64,000 nt of DNA from the NCBI RefSeq assembly GCF_026210795.1, contig NC_089433.1:3125001-3189000 (forward strand), given 5' to 3'. Positions 11,674 to 23,588 of this stretch are shown here, piece by piece. The notes below the pieces were generated by a model. It worked only from the letters and a program-made list of their open reading frames with translations, searched no databases and was not told the origin of the DNA. Position 1 is the stretch's first letter, and each line of letters starts with the position of its first letter. The position numbers and the translations under genes were made by a program. The stretch is from Rhizophagus irregularis. Lineage: Eukaryota; Glomeromycota; Glomeromycetes; Glomerales; Glomeraceae.

Positions 11674-12614
11674 TAGGTCCATTTATTGATATGTCGTATT
11701 GCCAAACGCAGATGAATGTACACGTTAGTAAAGTTTACGCTTCGTAAGATAAATGGAATTTAAATGTTATATAAATCTTCATTGATTTATTATTTAAATA
11801 AAAAAGAAACTAACAGTTAAAAAGGTTTGTGGACTAAACTTTAATCTGTATCATGTGACTCATACTTTCCATCACGTCATACAATTACTAAATAAGTCTA
11901 TGATCGACTAATAATTAACCAATTGGCTAGTACTTCGTGCAGGGTTTGTCTTATTCATTTCAAACTTCAGTCATAGCAGAAGTAGTGAGGCAAATGTTCA
12001 TGGCTAAAATCCAGCTATATTATATTATAAATAGGTTAAAAATTTACAGTTTGATAAATTAAAAAGTAATATTTATTATGTACGATTTTTTTGAAATTTA
12101 ATTTTTGTTATTTCTAGCACATTTATCAAATGTCACTCTAATTTATGATTTATAAAAGTTTGAAGACACCATATTTTTGTCGTTTATAGATGATAGCCAC
12201 CATATAATGATAGATTTTCAAATGCTTTAGTCATTTCTTCAACCAAATTTTGATTTCTTACAACAAATTTTAATTTTCACGTTTAAAATTAAACGATTTG
12301 ACGTGTGATGTGAAAATTATACCATGTGACTTAGGATTGTGTAACTTTATAATTTATAAAAAACGTTTTTTTAATATTATGAAAGTAATTGAATTTCTGC
12401 GAATACTTATATAATTACACCTTCAACAATTGTTTTCCGCATCATTCAGTCCCTTCAAGGAGAATTTCCAAGTTTTGATTTTATAATTTATGAAGCAAAG
12501 AAAGCAGTAGACTGGCCTTATTAAAGATAAAAGACCATGATCGCGAGTGTAAAGTGTATAAAGCGTTTATACTTCATGAAAATATATTGTAACCATGATT
12601 AGTTTGTATTCAAT

Positions 12615-12815
12615 GATGATTTGAATGATGGCTTTTGACGACCAAATAGTATATTAATTTTGTATTTGAGGTCTGAATAGAGTATCATTGATAAAATGTA
12701 TTTTGAATAAAACTTGATAATTGATATTTTGATGATAGCTTTGACGAGCATTGAATATTTTTTGTGTATTTGAGGTCTGAATAGAGTTTCATTGAAAAAG
12801 TTTATTTTGAATTTT
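12615..12815 (+). repeat. Imperfect tandem duplication of about 110-120 bp
   Basis: Two units share GACGA...TGTATTTGAGGTCTGAATAG and a following TTCATTGA/ATCATTGA stretch. Noncoding. Confidence 0.6.
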
Positions 12816-12939
12816 AATAATTATTAAAAGAATGTTATAAATATTTACAATTGAGAATAATTAATTAGTTGATATAGATCTTTAAATTAAATTTCATAAA
12901 ATTTTAAAGAAATTAATAGTATTGTTATTTTAAGTTAAA

Positions 12940-14130
12940 ACAAGTATATGATTCTGTACAAAGCTTAAATGAAATCGGTGCTTTTGAACATTATAAGGTA
13001 TTTATCTATTTATTGCAGTTGTTTAACTTTGTAAATTTATATAATAATGAGATTTCAAATGTTTTTAGAGTTCCAGTAGTGATGACGAAAGTCCAATTGC
13101 TATCTATAAAAACATTGTTAATTTATTTAATTTAACGTAAGTAATTGATTGTTGATTGAAATCACCTGAATCAGACGAAGATGTAGAATTATGCAACGCT
13201 ATTTTAGATAAATTATCTCTTATTAATATTGAGGAACTTAGTTGGAAGGACCCTGTAGCCAGCCTTGTGCTTGATGAGAATTCGAATCTAATAAAACCCT
13301 TAGATGAGATATCACTGCAGCAATTATCTGTATATTTTTTTTAGTATTGTCTTATCATTTGCGATCTTTCACTGTACATAATGAATGAATTAATTTTATT
13401 ATTGCACTACAATTAGGAGCCAAAAGGCTTTATCTTCCCGAAATTAGAGATGAAATAAATACAAAATGTATTATGCTTCAAATGAGTTCTTTCATAGTAT
13501 TAATTTTTCACCAGTTCCTGTGAAATTTTTGCATGATTCAAAATGGAAGGAGGTTCCTTCTAAACAGAAACAAGTTGTTGATAATATTTTGCTAGTGCTG
13601 TAAGTGAATTTTTTTATTAATTTACTATAATTTGATTAATTTAATTTAACGCTAATTATTTTTAGTAAAGAAGTATGGAACAACCATACTTATTCAGATC
13701 ATAAATTTACCAAAAAATTGAACGAAAATTCATATTTCTCAGATGTAATAAATCCCTTGCTTTGTGCTTCTTTAAGTGGAATTGATCGTGACAACACATA
13801 TTTACCGTGTAAGTATTATTAACAATTAACATTTATTGGCAATTATAACCATTTTTTTAATTGTATTAATAGAAACTTATGTACTTAGAAACTACTCGTA
13901 TTTGTTGTGTATCACAAAAAAAGAAAGATGATTACATGAAACTTTGGCGTCAGTGCAATGATGGAATTACATGAGTTTATAATTCTTGTTCACCTGCAAG
14001 GAATCAATTTTGCTTGTTGGGATTACAAACTTTTGGTACAAATTTAATTAATTTAATTTATCAATTTTATAATTACTTGTGTAAGGTATTTAAATACATT
14101 TTGGCTATTGTACGTGATTTATATTTGAAT
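12940..14130 (+). pseudogene. Multi-exon pseudogene, uncharacterised family
   Basis: Coding-like blocks in order: QVYDSVQSLNEIGAFEHYK to a GTATTT donor; SSSDDESPIAIYKNIV to a GTAAGT donor whose acceptor is missing; SPESDEDVELCNAILDKL to IKPLDEISLQQLS with donor at 13330; EPKGFIFPKLEMK followed by TAA and a frameshift into KYKMYYASNEFFHSINFSPV; QKQVVDNILLVL with a GTAAGT donor; KEVWNNHTYSDHKFTKKLNE to LSGIDRDNTYLP; and a last block TKKKDDYMKLWRQCNDGIT ending in TGA. I remember this layout as a large uncharacterised family in Rhizophagus, but cannot check. The lost acceptor, frameshift and stops make it a pseudogene. A further remnant, HNLDWKKVHTNVKRLVKY, lies near 14600-14690. Confidence 0.6.
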
Positions 14131-14139
14131 GCAATCCAT

Positions 14140-14460
14140 AGCGAATCAATTTTTTTAAAAAAATATTCTATACATATTCCGGACATTTTCCGTATTAGAA
14201 GAAAATTATTAATTTTTTTTTTTAAAAAAATTCCATACATATTCCGGACATTTTCCACATTAGAAAATTATTAATTTTTTTTTAAAAAAAAATTCCATAC
14301 ATATTCCGGACATTTTCCGCATTAGAAAATTATTAATTTTTTTTTAAAAAAAATTCCATACATATTTTGGTTATTAATTTTTTTTAAAAAAAATAATTCT
14401 ATACATATTCTGGACAATTAGTAATTTTCTGTACGTATTCTGGACATTTAAAAAATTATG
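14140..14460 (+). repeat. Tandem repeat, about 65-70-bp unit
   Basis: Four decaying units of T8-A7 followed by CCATACATATTCCGGACATT and AGAAAATTATTAATT. It lies in the decayed 3' part of the pseudogene. The motif CCGGACATTTT or relatives continues to about 14570. Confidence 0.75.
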
Positions 14461-15074
14461 AACAGATGATGTGATTATTTTTTAGGACGAAAAATGGTTA
14501 TTTCCTGGATACGCTCAAATATACCAGGACATTTTCTGGACATTTTGTAGATATTTTCCGGACAATTCTTTTTTATAGGGGTGTTTATTTTCAAAAAATT
14601 CATAATTTAGATTGGAAGAAAGTTCATACCAATGTAAAAAGATTAGTAAAATACCATCATGTACAATTTATAGAGCAGTTGTAATTAAAGATTGAACAAT
14701 TGGAGTGGTTAATTTAGAGGAAATAAAAGATTATGAGAGCATTTTAATAAAATATAAAAAATTTTTGATTATTAATATTATAATATTTACAGGAATAAAT
14801 TCTTAAGTATGATTTAAGATACGTGGAAAAGTTCTTCTGAGTCAGCAATTTCAAAAAATGAGTATGATTAGTTAAAGGGTGCTCTCTCAATGTTATTTAC
14901 TAGTGCAAAAACTAATACTGTAATGTTCATAATATTAACTCATAGTGGAATTATTTGTCTCACTGGTAAAAAAACACAAAAGCAATAATTTTTTAATAAT
15001 TTAATCTCTTTAATTTTTACAAATTTAAGAATTACATGACACATGTATTGTTTAAGAAAACCTACAAAATCTAC

Positions 15075-16483
15075 TTAAGAAATTTGAAAGAACTCTTTAA
15101 ATTCAGGATCTTGCTCTAATTTTTGCATGTGTTCAATAATTAAGCTTGTACAAGCTTGTATTCCATCATCATATTTAGTTCCAAGTAGGACAACTATTCC
15201 ATCCAAATTTCTTCCTCTTCTCAAGCTAAATCTTAATGGAGTTCCATAACCAAAATCTAAATCATATAATGAAAATTTAGACCAATTGGTCAAGACAAGA
15301 TCTTTGCCACAATAGTAATTACAATTTAATTTAATTTCACTTTTATTTGGTTGTTGCTCAATCCAATCAATTGAAGATCTTATTTTTGAGTCATTTACTT
15401 TATCAATTGCTTTTCGTATTTGAAGTGCAAGATTTGGTTGAGATCCATTTATCAACTCAGAAACAAGCATTTTTGGAACCGCACCTCTAGGAAATATCAG
15501 AAATATAAATATCAAAATTTATCAGTGATTTAAGATAAGACATATCAGTTAACTTACAAGATACAATTACCAAAATAATTTGGTGGAAAGAATGGTTTGA
15601 GTCTTCTTCTTCCATCACAAGGAAATGCACAAATAACTTCTGCATCTAAAGGAATTCCACGTGCTCTAGTTACCAATCTCCAAAGGTGAGCTACAAGTGC
15701 ATCATTAGCTGAAACCAAATTATGTTCACCAGAATAAACATTGCATAATTTTTTTAAATTATCTCTATTAATATGAAATAATTTTGTTATCATCGGTGGC
15801 ATCGGTGGCATCGGTGGCATCGCTTGAGAAGCCTCAGTCGGAAGTTTAAACAGCTTGAATTCAGGATGCTCATGAGTTGGTGGGTTACCACTAGCCTTTA
15901 GTAAAGAACGGTCATGTACAGGTGGAATGATTGGTTCTTGACGAGCCTTACGTCCCCAATTATCTAAAAAACAAAATAATGAGATACCATCTGCAATTGT
16001 ATGATGCATAACCGTTCCTAAAACAACAGATCCATCAGCTAATGTGGTATGTTGTACCATAAGTAATGGCACATCCAAAGGAAGTGATATTAATCCATGA
16101 GTTACAGGTAAATCAGGTACAAGATGATCTGGAATTGAAGAAGGCTGCCAATTTTTTTCTTCAAGTTGTTGAATTGTAATATCTGGGCTTTTGGCTATGA
16201 TAAATGGTATACCTTGATCACAACATGCAATGCTTAATTTACCATCAATTTCTTTTTTTAAACGACCAGCCAATGGATAATAATCAGATAAAATATCTCC
16301 CAATGAATCACGTAGTTTACTAGGATCCATAAAATCATTTTTGTTATCAACATTCTTGTAAAAATGATGAGCAAACATGTAAATCATTGGAAGTATTAAA
16401 TCATGATTAGATAGAATTATTGGTGAATGTTGTGTTGGTTGAGTTGGCCTGACATTATAAGTTTCTTTAATATTAACAGTCAT
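15075..16483 (-). CDS. BAHD-type acyltransferase
   Basis: Two exons, 16483-15558 and 15486-15075, joined across a 71-nt intron with GTAAGT donor and CTAG acceptor; together they give 445 codons plus TAA, with the split codon Leu309. The start is the ATG at 16481-16483. The BAHD catalytic HxxxD is HTIAD at residues 161-165, and the structural DFGWG motif is present as DFGYG at 386-390. The N-terminal YYPLAGRL (about 68-75) is also typical. BAHD enzymes transfer acyl groups from CoA thioesters to alcohols or amines in the cytosol; the substrate here cannot be told. A GGTGGCATC microsatellite encodes three PPM repeats near residue 226, probably in a surface loop. No damage seen. The intergenic stretch 14470-15070 holds no other gene. 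Confidence 0.9.
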
Positions 16484-16989
16484 TTTGAACAAAAATTTGC
16501 GGTAAAAATAAGCTATAATTTAGAATAATTTTGTGAATTTATAAAGTTTACGCAGATTTTTCCCAAGCCAAATTAGGTATCGCTATCCACTGATTTTACC
16601 CAACTTGGATTTTCCCGAAATTATTATTATGATCGGACATTTATCAATCTATAGTATAGTGGTGATCCGCTTTTCTTTTCGCAACCAACTCTTATCCTTT
16701 TTTATTTCTTTTCCCCTTACTTTTCATACCGAATTAGTTAAATTTTACTTGTGTGATATATCCCGATTTCAATCTCTATTTGCGAATAAGAGGAAGAAAA
16801 GGAGTTGCGTAAAAACGTGAAGCGGGTAATGGACGTTATTGTTGAATTATTAAAGGATAGGATAGATGTTGAGAAGGAACCAGCGATGAAAAGGCAATGG
16901 GTTCAGGGGTACAGTATTTCGAAAAACAGGAGGATTAATCGTGTATACAGTCCCCGATTGATACTGATGTGATCATTTCCATTTTAATG

Positions 16990-18200
16990 TTAAAAATAAG
17001 CTATCCGAATTTAAGCTTTTTTTAACTTTCACTAAAAAAAACTTTTTTTTATCTTTTTTATTCCGAAAGTTTCTGAAGTTTCCTTTACTTCGGAAACATT
17101 TTTTTTTATCTTTTTTATTAGGGAATCGGCTCCAAAGTGGATAGCCGAATTCCAAGGTAAGTTTCGAAAATAATCTTCGAAACCTTTAAAAAAAACGTTT
17201 CTAACTTTTTTTTATTTCTTTTTTGTAGGAATCGGCTCCAAAGTGGATGGCCAAATTCCAAGGTAAGTTTCGAAAATAATCTTCAAAACCTTTAAAAAAA
17301 AACGTTTCTAATGTTTTTTTTTATTTTTTTTGTAGGAATCGCTCCGATGTGGATAGCCGAATTCCAAGGTAAGTTTCGAAACTAATTTTTGAAGCTTAAA
17401 GAAAAAACGGTTTTAACGTTTTTTTATTATGATTTTGTAGAAATCGGCCCAATAAGGAAGGAATCCGGTGAGTTTTCGAAGTTGGACTTCGAAAACTTTT
17501 AATAAAAACGTATACTAACATTTTTTATAATTGTTTTTGTCGGAAACCGGCTATAACGTAGATACCGGAAGTCTACTGAAGATAAGGAAACTGGCCCATC
17601 TTGGATACCAGAATTCCAGGTAAGTTTCCGAAGTTATTTTTTCGAAAACTTTAAAAAACGTATCTTAACATTTTTTATGACTTTTGTAGGAAATCGGCTC
17701 CTAATATACCGAATTCCGTGGTAAGTTTCGAGATTTAATTCAGAAAACTTTAAACTAACGTTTCTAACGTTTTTTTTTTATTTCACTTTTGTAGGAAATC
17801 GGCTCCGGCGTGGAATCCAGAATCCAAAGTGAGTTTCAAAAATAATTTCGAAACTTTTTTTTTTAAAAAAAAACGGTTTTAACGTTTCTTTCATTTCTTT
17901 TTTATAGGAAACTGCTTCGGCATGGATAATCAGCAGGTAAGTGTTAGGGGGTTTTTAAATTATTTTTAAGAAACGTTCTAACCATGATCACGTTATGTTG
18001 TAGTACAAATTAAGAAAAGTTCGAGCGAACTTTTCTTAACCATGATCACGTTAAGTTTCTTTCTTTAATTTTATAGGTTTCGGCTTCTTTAGGCGTGAGT
18101 AATCAGTAGATGAATGTTTATAGGGAAGTTTCGAAATTATCTATAAGAGACATTCTAACATTTCTTTCTTTAATTTTGTAGGTTTCGGCTTTTATGGGTG
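16990..18200 (+). other. Array A: tandem mini-exons and short introns
   Basis: Repeated units of a 27-35-nt mini-exon (consensus GAATCGGCTCCAAAGTGGAT then GCCGAATTCCAAG) and a 65-75-nt intron. Donors (GTAAG or GTGAG) lie at 17157, 17263, 17369, 17468, 17620, 17721, 17829 and 17937; acceptors end at 17228, 17335, 17440, 17542 (degenerate, CG), 17689, 17794, 17907, 18076 and 18181. Most introns begin GTAAGTTTCGAA with a nearby complementary TTCGAAAC, and carry AACGTTTCTAACGTTT about 30 nt before a T-rich tract and TTTTGTAG. Exon lengths are not multiples of three and joined exons do not keep a long frame, so a noncoding transcript is likelier than a protein. Function unknown. Confidence 0.7.
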
Positions 18201-18399
18201 GATATGAGGTGGATCGGTGCAAAAAAAACTGCATAGGGATTTTTGGTGGATTTTGGCAGGGTTTTTTGTAGATTTTTAATAGGGTTTTTTGGAGGGTTTT
18301 GGATGAGTTTTTTGGTAGGTTTTTGGGTTTTGGTGGGTTTAATTTGCTAATTTGTATCATTTTTTACAAAATATGATTTTAATAAAAATATTAAAAATA

Positions 18400-18620
18400 T
18401 TTCAAAATCTGTAATATCAATTTGCTAAATCGTAATGTTGATTTTGTTAAATCGGAATTAATTCAGAATGTTGATTTGTAATGATTTAGTTCCGAATTTG
18501 TATTCCGATTTGCTGCCAATCGGAACTTTTTAAATTCGGAACTTTTAACCCAAAATCGACCCAAAATCGACCTAAAATCGGACATCCGATTTCCAGCCGA
18601 TTGCACCATTTTGACCGGTG
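18400..18620 (+). mobile_element. Isolated CACTA-like terminus
   Basis: Read inward from 18620, the minus strand starts CACCGGTCAAAATGGTGCAA, close to the CACTGGTCAAAAT end at 36602 and the CACAGGTCGAA end at 52505. Subterminal repeats (AAAATCGACC, ATCCGATTT, AATCGGAA) fit a transposon end. I find no left partner, so the element that may have carried array A is incomplete or its other end is too diverged to see. 18630-20030 contains no recognisable gene. Confidence 0.45.
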
Positions 18621-20104
18621 AAAACTATTTTTTTATTTTATTTAATTTTTGCTATCAAAGAAATGTTTTCACAACATTCTTATTAATATGGTTTCTAAAA
18701 AAAGCAAAGTTTTTGTTAACATAACGTCATGAAATGCATTTATTATCAGCTAATTAGAATCTAACTGCAAGTTATCGATGTGAATTCGAAATCACATGCT
18801 GTGCTCTCAGATACCAGTTCCAAAACTTTCGCAAAATCTGATTCAACAAAGTGTTACGTTATAAATACATACCAGTCAGCGGAAATGTCAGGTTTTTTTG
18901 GCTGACTTGTTTTTTGCTAATTAAAACATATTATAATCAATAAATAGTTCTAATATAACATGATTTTTTTTCTAGATAATATACTATGAACCTTAATAAA
19001 CTTTTATTTTTTGAACTTTTCTCTATCTATTTTAATAATTTTTTTAATAATATAATAATTGTATAAAAAATTTCCATTACGCCAACTTTTTTCATTTTTT
19101 TTAGTTTCAACCTCCAGATGCAACTTATTAATGGAGAATAAATATTATTTTAATTGCTCGAATATATGTAAAATTTTATGGAGAATCGAATTACTTAATA
19201 CGACAAAGGCGGTTTCATTAATAAAATCTGGTGTTTTTAAAATTTCAGTTTTTCAAAAAGTTAACTAATAATAACTTTGTAAAAATTACATAATAAAGTA
19301 TTAATTTATGGACATAAAAAGAATCTTAGATATAAATTATATATTATAGCAAAATAATATTAATTTGTCTAAATATATATATGTATTGATATTTACAAGC
19401 TTAGCAATTTTCATATATTAAATTAATTGTAAAGAGTTGCTATTAGTAAAAGTACTTCATTAATTATTTAATTTTAATAAAGGTTGAGTAAATAATATGA
19501 AAAATGGAAAATAGCGGTAGTTTAATTCATAAATTCATCGATTATCCGTTAAACGCGAAAAATAATAGTACTGTAGTACAGTACATAGCGCAATTAGCGC
19601 ATGCACTGCGCATGCCATGTGACACTACCGAATAATCAAAAATGATACATTTTTTTCAATAATCAAAAACGATACATTTTTTTTTCAACAATAGTTTGTA
19701 CAACCCACTTCTTTAATCAAAAAGCATCACCTCCTTAATAAAAAACGATATATTTGCGAAATTAACAGCCATCGGAAATGTCGCATCACTTGTCGATCAT
19801 TAATTAAAATAATTTTCACCCCTTAGCTAAAAAGAGAAATTTCTAATACAATGCTTATACAAATTAAGGGAACTAATATAGTTCGTCATGTGTATTTTAA
19901 ATTTTCTATGGGGTGCCGTAGGCATAATCAAGTGCATGATAATTTTGCATTCAGGTTAGATAAAACCTTCCGAATTTTATAATTCGTAAATCTCGAAAGA
20001 CCAAAATACCTTACTAAATTGGGCCTATAATGTTTCATGTAACAAGTAATTATATAAATATACTGTCTGTACAGTACCTACAGCATGTACTTTTAAACAA
20101 AAAA

Positions 20105-22352
20105 ATGTTTATATCAATATTTTTCGTTATTATCTTGATTGTTGTTATTAATTTCATTCGTAAAATTAATAAAAAACCTGAAGGACTTGAGAGTATTCCA
20201 AATGTTTCTACATTAGAAATATTGTGGGCCAATTTACAACAAAAAAACTATGATGAAATTGAGGATTTAATTCAAAGACGTTCAGGAGACCATGGAATTT
20301 ATTTTGTAAATATCAATGTCACCCATTTTTATCTTAATTTCTCTTATTTATTAAAAAATATATATTTATTTACTTTTATAGAGTTACTTCGGCTCAGTAA
20401 GTATCGCAAGCCCTGAATATGCTAAAATTTTATTGACTGAATCAGGTAATTTGTTTTTTTAATGTGCGGTACAGTTAAAACATAACAAAACGTTCCCTTA
20501 AATAATTAAAATTATTTATTAGAGGATGATGCTACCAAATTCGAACCAGATCCTGGTAGTTTTTTAGATAAATTTTTCGGGTCTGGATTACCATTTGCTA
20601 ATGGAGATGTATGTAATCTCGACTTCGATTTTTATAAGCATTATTCGCGTTAATGCCGTTATTCCCTAAGTAGAATCGTTAATACTTAAAGTAATATTGA
20701 CTATTTTATAGAAATGGAGAACTCATAGGAATTTAGCGAATTCTGCATTCAATATTGCCTTATCTCCAGAAATTGTTGGTGAAACTACGATGGACCTTTT
20801 TGCTTTCATGAAACCAAAATTAAATCGACCAATTGATGTATACGAAACTATGCAACGTGTTACAATTGAAGCATTGGGAAAATTGGGCTTTGGACATAAG
20901 TTTGGAGTAAGAGTTGGAAGATATATATATTTCTTTAGTACTAATTATTACAATCTAAAAAAGATTATATTTTAGTGTTTAGAATCCGAAGGAGTTTCTC
21001 ATCTTATAAGTTCTTATAAATATGTTGTTTCAATTGTTGGATCTCCTCTCTATCGTATGGTTCCATGGGTAGATAAATTGCCTTTAAAATCTAACAAAAA
21101 ATACTTGGATGCACTCAAAGAATTTGATGGATTCATTTATGATGTTATAGAAGCAAGGAGAAATGAGATTAAGAAAAATTCTTATAATGGTCGTGATTTA
21201 TTAACGAGCATGTTAAAACTTACTGAACGAGAAGAAATTAATACCGATATAAAACAATTAAGGGATGAGTTGGCGAGCATTTTTGCTGCAGGACATGATA
21301 GTAAGTTTAAAATTGTGCGTTGTAGTACGTACATATTAGATTAAATTAGGACATAAATTTCTGGGGACAGAAAATTTATTTATGAATTACAAAGATCTTT
21401 ATTTAAAATTTCAAAAAAATTTTTTTTTTAGGCACTTCAATAGCATTGAGTGTTTCGCTTTATTTTCTTGCAAAATATCCAGTAAGTGGTAAATTTTTGT
21501 GGTTGATTTTTCAAAATTTACATCTTTTCATTAATTTGTTTGTAATTCAAAATAAATAGGAAATGCAAGAAAAAGCACGAGCAGAAGTAATTAATATTCT
21601 TGGTAACGAACCAATTATACCAAATTCAGATCAATTAAAGGTACTATTAAGCCATTACTATAATTTATTAATTTTCACATTTTACAATTTTACTGTATTT
21701 TACTCATATATATTATGTGTACTGTATATAACTATATATATTAGGAATTGAAATATGTCAATGCAATTATTAAAGAATCTTTACGAGCTTATCCACCGGC
21801 ACCAATAATAACTGCTAGAAGATTAAATAAGCCAGTTAAGCTTGGCCCCTATACTCTACCAACAAATACTATATGTATGGTAAATGCTTGGCAAATTCAT
21901 CATAATCCAAAATATTGGAAAAATCCTAATCAATACGACCCTGAAAGATTTTTAAGTAGCGAGAAAAGACACGCATATTCTTGGGTTACTTTTTCTTCTG
22001 GTCCAAGAAATTGGTATATACAGCATGTACTTCTTTTTACAAATATAAAATAATTTTACCACATTTTAAAATTAAATTTTTTCTTAAAAACATATAGTGT
22101 CGGACAAAATTTATCTTTAATGGAACAAAGAATTATTCTTTCAATGATCCGTGAGTAAAATATATTTAAATTGCTTAATTTATTTATAGTTGAACCAAAT
22201 AAGTAATTTATATCATTCCTTTTAAAGTGCTCAAATATAAATGGACTCTCCCTGAAAATAGCATTAATAAGGACAAATTATTATTAAACGCTCAGTTCTT
22301 ACTAACCCCCCGCGATCTAAAACTTGTATTTACCGAAAGAATTAACAAATAA
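20105..22352 (+). CDS. Cytochrome P450 monooxygenase
   Basis: Ten exons: 20105-20305, 20382-20445, 20523-20608, 20712-20906, 20976-21300, 21432-21481, 21560-21640, 21745-22013, 22098-22150 and 22228-22352. All introns are GT-AG, phases agree, and the sum is 482 codons plus TAA. The N-terminus is a hydrophobic anchor (MFISIFFVIILIVVINFI), so an ER-bound protein facing the cytosol. Hallmarks in order: WRTHR in exon 4 (helix C), AAGHDSTS (helix I, oxygen activation), KESLR (ExxR, helix K), YDPERF (PERF), and FSSGPRNCVG, whose Cys is the haem ligand; that Cys codon is split by the intron at 22014. The 482-aa length is normal. An upstream in-frame ATG at 20030 exists, but the hydrophobic start argues for 20105. 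Likely oxidises a lipid, sterol or secondary metabolite; substrate unknown. Intact. 22360-22970 is empty. Confidence 0.93.
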
Positions 22353-23014
22353 GATATTGGAATTATTTTGAAAATTAAAAATATTAGGAATGATTTATAA
22401 ATACATTATACAGTATATATGATGATAATTAATGCCCTATGAAAAAATTCTGTGTGATTTCTGTTGAAAAATCATCCAATTAAATTTACTACGATTTTAA
22501 TACGATTTTCACTATAATTTCACTATGATCTCTGCACATTTGATCATAAAATAAAATGTGCTAAAAATTGCAATAAAATCACATCATTGTATGGTAATTC
22601 ATAAATTTTTAAAGTGAAATTATAAAATTTTTATTAGTTTAAAATATAAAAATATACAAAATACTTCATAAGTTACATATTTATTAGTAATGAAAGAAAG
22701 TAAATTAGTAATGATACCCAGTAAAAATGTATTTGCATAAATTTGTACCAAATTTGTGCATCATATAAAGGATGAGCCCGTTTGGAACAAAATTTGATTG
22801 GATTGCTTAATAATTTTTTGAGATCGATTTTTCTTAAATATGAAAATTTCCCCTTTTAATCAAAATATATTCATTTCTAGGTGCAATTTAGCAAAATAAT
22901 CAACTTTATTAGGTTATGAAGATATATAAAGCTCATGTTAGACCATATAATATGAAAATTTTCGATTTTAACTAAATTTGGCCAACATTATAAATTCGGC
23001 CAGAATCAAGATAA

Positions 23015-23150
23015 TTTTGGCCCACCCATTCAAAATCCCATATCCGATCCCATCCCATCCCATTCCAAATCCCAAATCCCATACCCATTCCAATCCCAAA
23101 CCAGTCCCAATCCCATCCCATCCCAAATCCCAAATCCCATTCCAAATCTC
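23015..23150. repeat. C-rich/G-rich minisatellite
   Basis: Variants of CCCATCCCATCCCAAATCCC repeated over about 130 bp. The minus strand has many GGG runs spaced by 2-4 nt (GGGATTTGGGATTTGGGATG) and could form G-quadruplexes. Flanking AATTTGGCC (22973) and GGCCAAAATT (23286) are inverted and may be ends of a small element. Confidence 0.7.
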
Positions 23151-23588
23151 ATTTAAAATATTTATAGATTGTGTAATTTTTTTAATATAAAACTTTATTT
23201 AAATAATGTAATTCTAATGTTTTAGCTATTTTCTTTTGAATTGTTAAAAAATTTTTGCTAAATAATGGTTTAATTTTCTCCTACCGGCCAAAATTAAATA
23301 ATTGGCATAACAATTTCCTTTTTGGAATCATGTGTAATAAAAAAATAAATTTTCCTTTTTGGAAATTTGTGTAACGTCACGTTAGTGTTACAATCCGGAT
23401 GAATCCTACTTGCCACCCATATTAATATGGGATATGGATGTTGAAAAAAACTCTCTCCCCTTTCCATTTTTTTTACTATAAATCTGCAGTAGACACTTAT
23501 TTTCACACACTGTTTTAAAGAGGAACTAAGGACCACGGGGTGGCCTTAACGGAAAGTCCTCCTCTTATAACCCTCAGTTATTTAGTCC

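Noticed and set aside
16605-17155. Short frames between the BAHD gene and array A.
   Set aside because: No family, no codon pattern; part of the promoter region and array start.
14964-18620. A transposon carrying the BAHD gene, from CACTGGTAAAAAAACAC at 14964 to the CACCGGTCAAAAT terminus at 18620.
   Set aside because: The two ends match only over the first 7 bp and the flanks (TCT and AAA) are not a duplication.
19570-19620. Small palindromes (GTACTGTAGTACAGTAC, GCGCATGCACTGCGCATGC).
   Set aside because: Short and isolated; no flanking duplication or partner.
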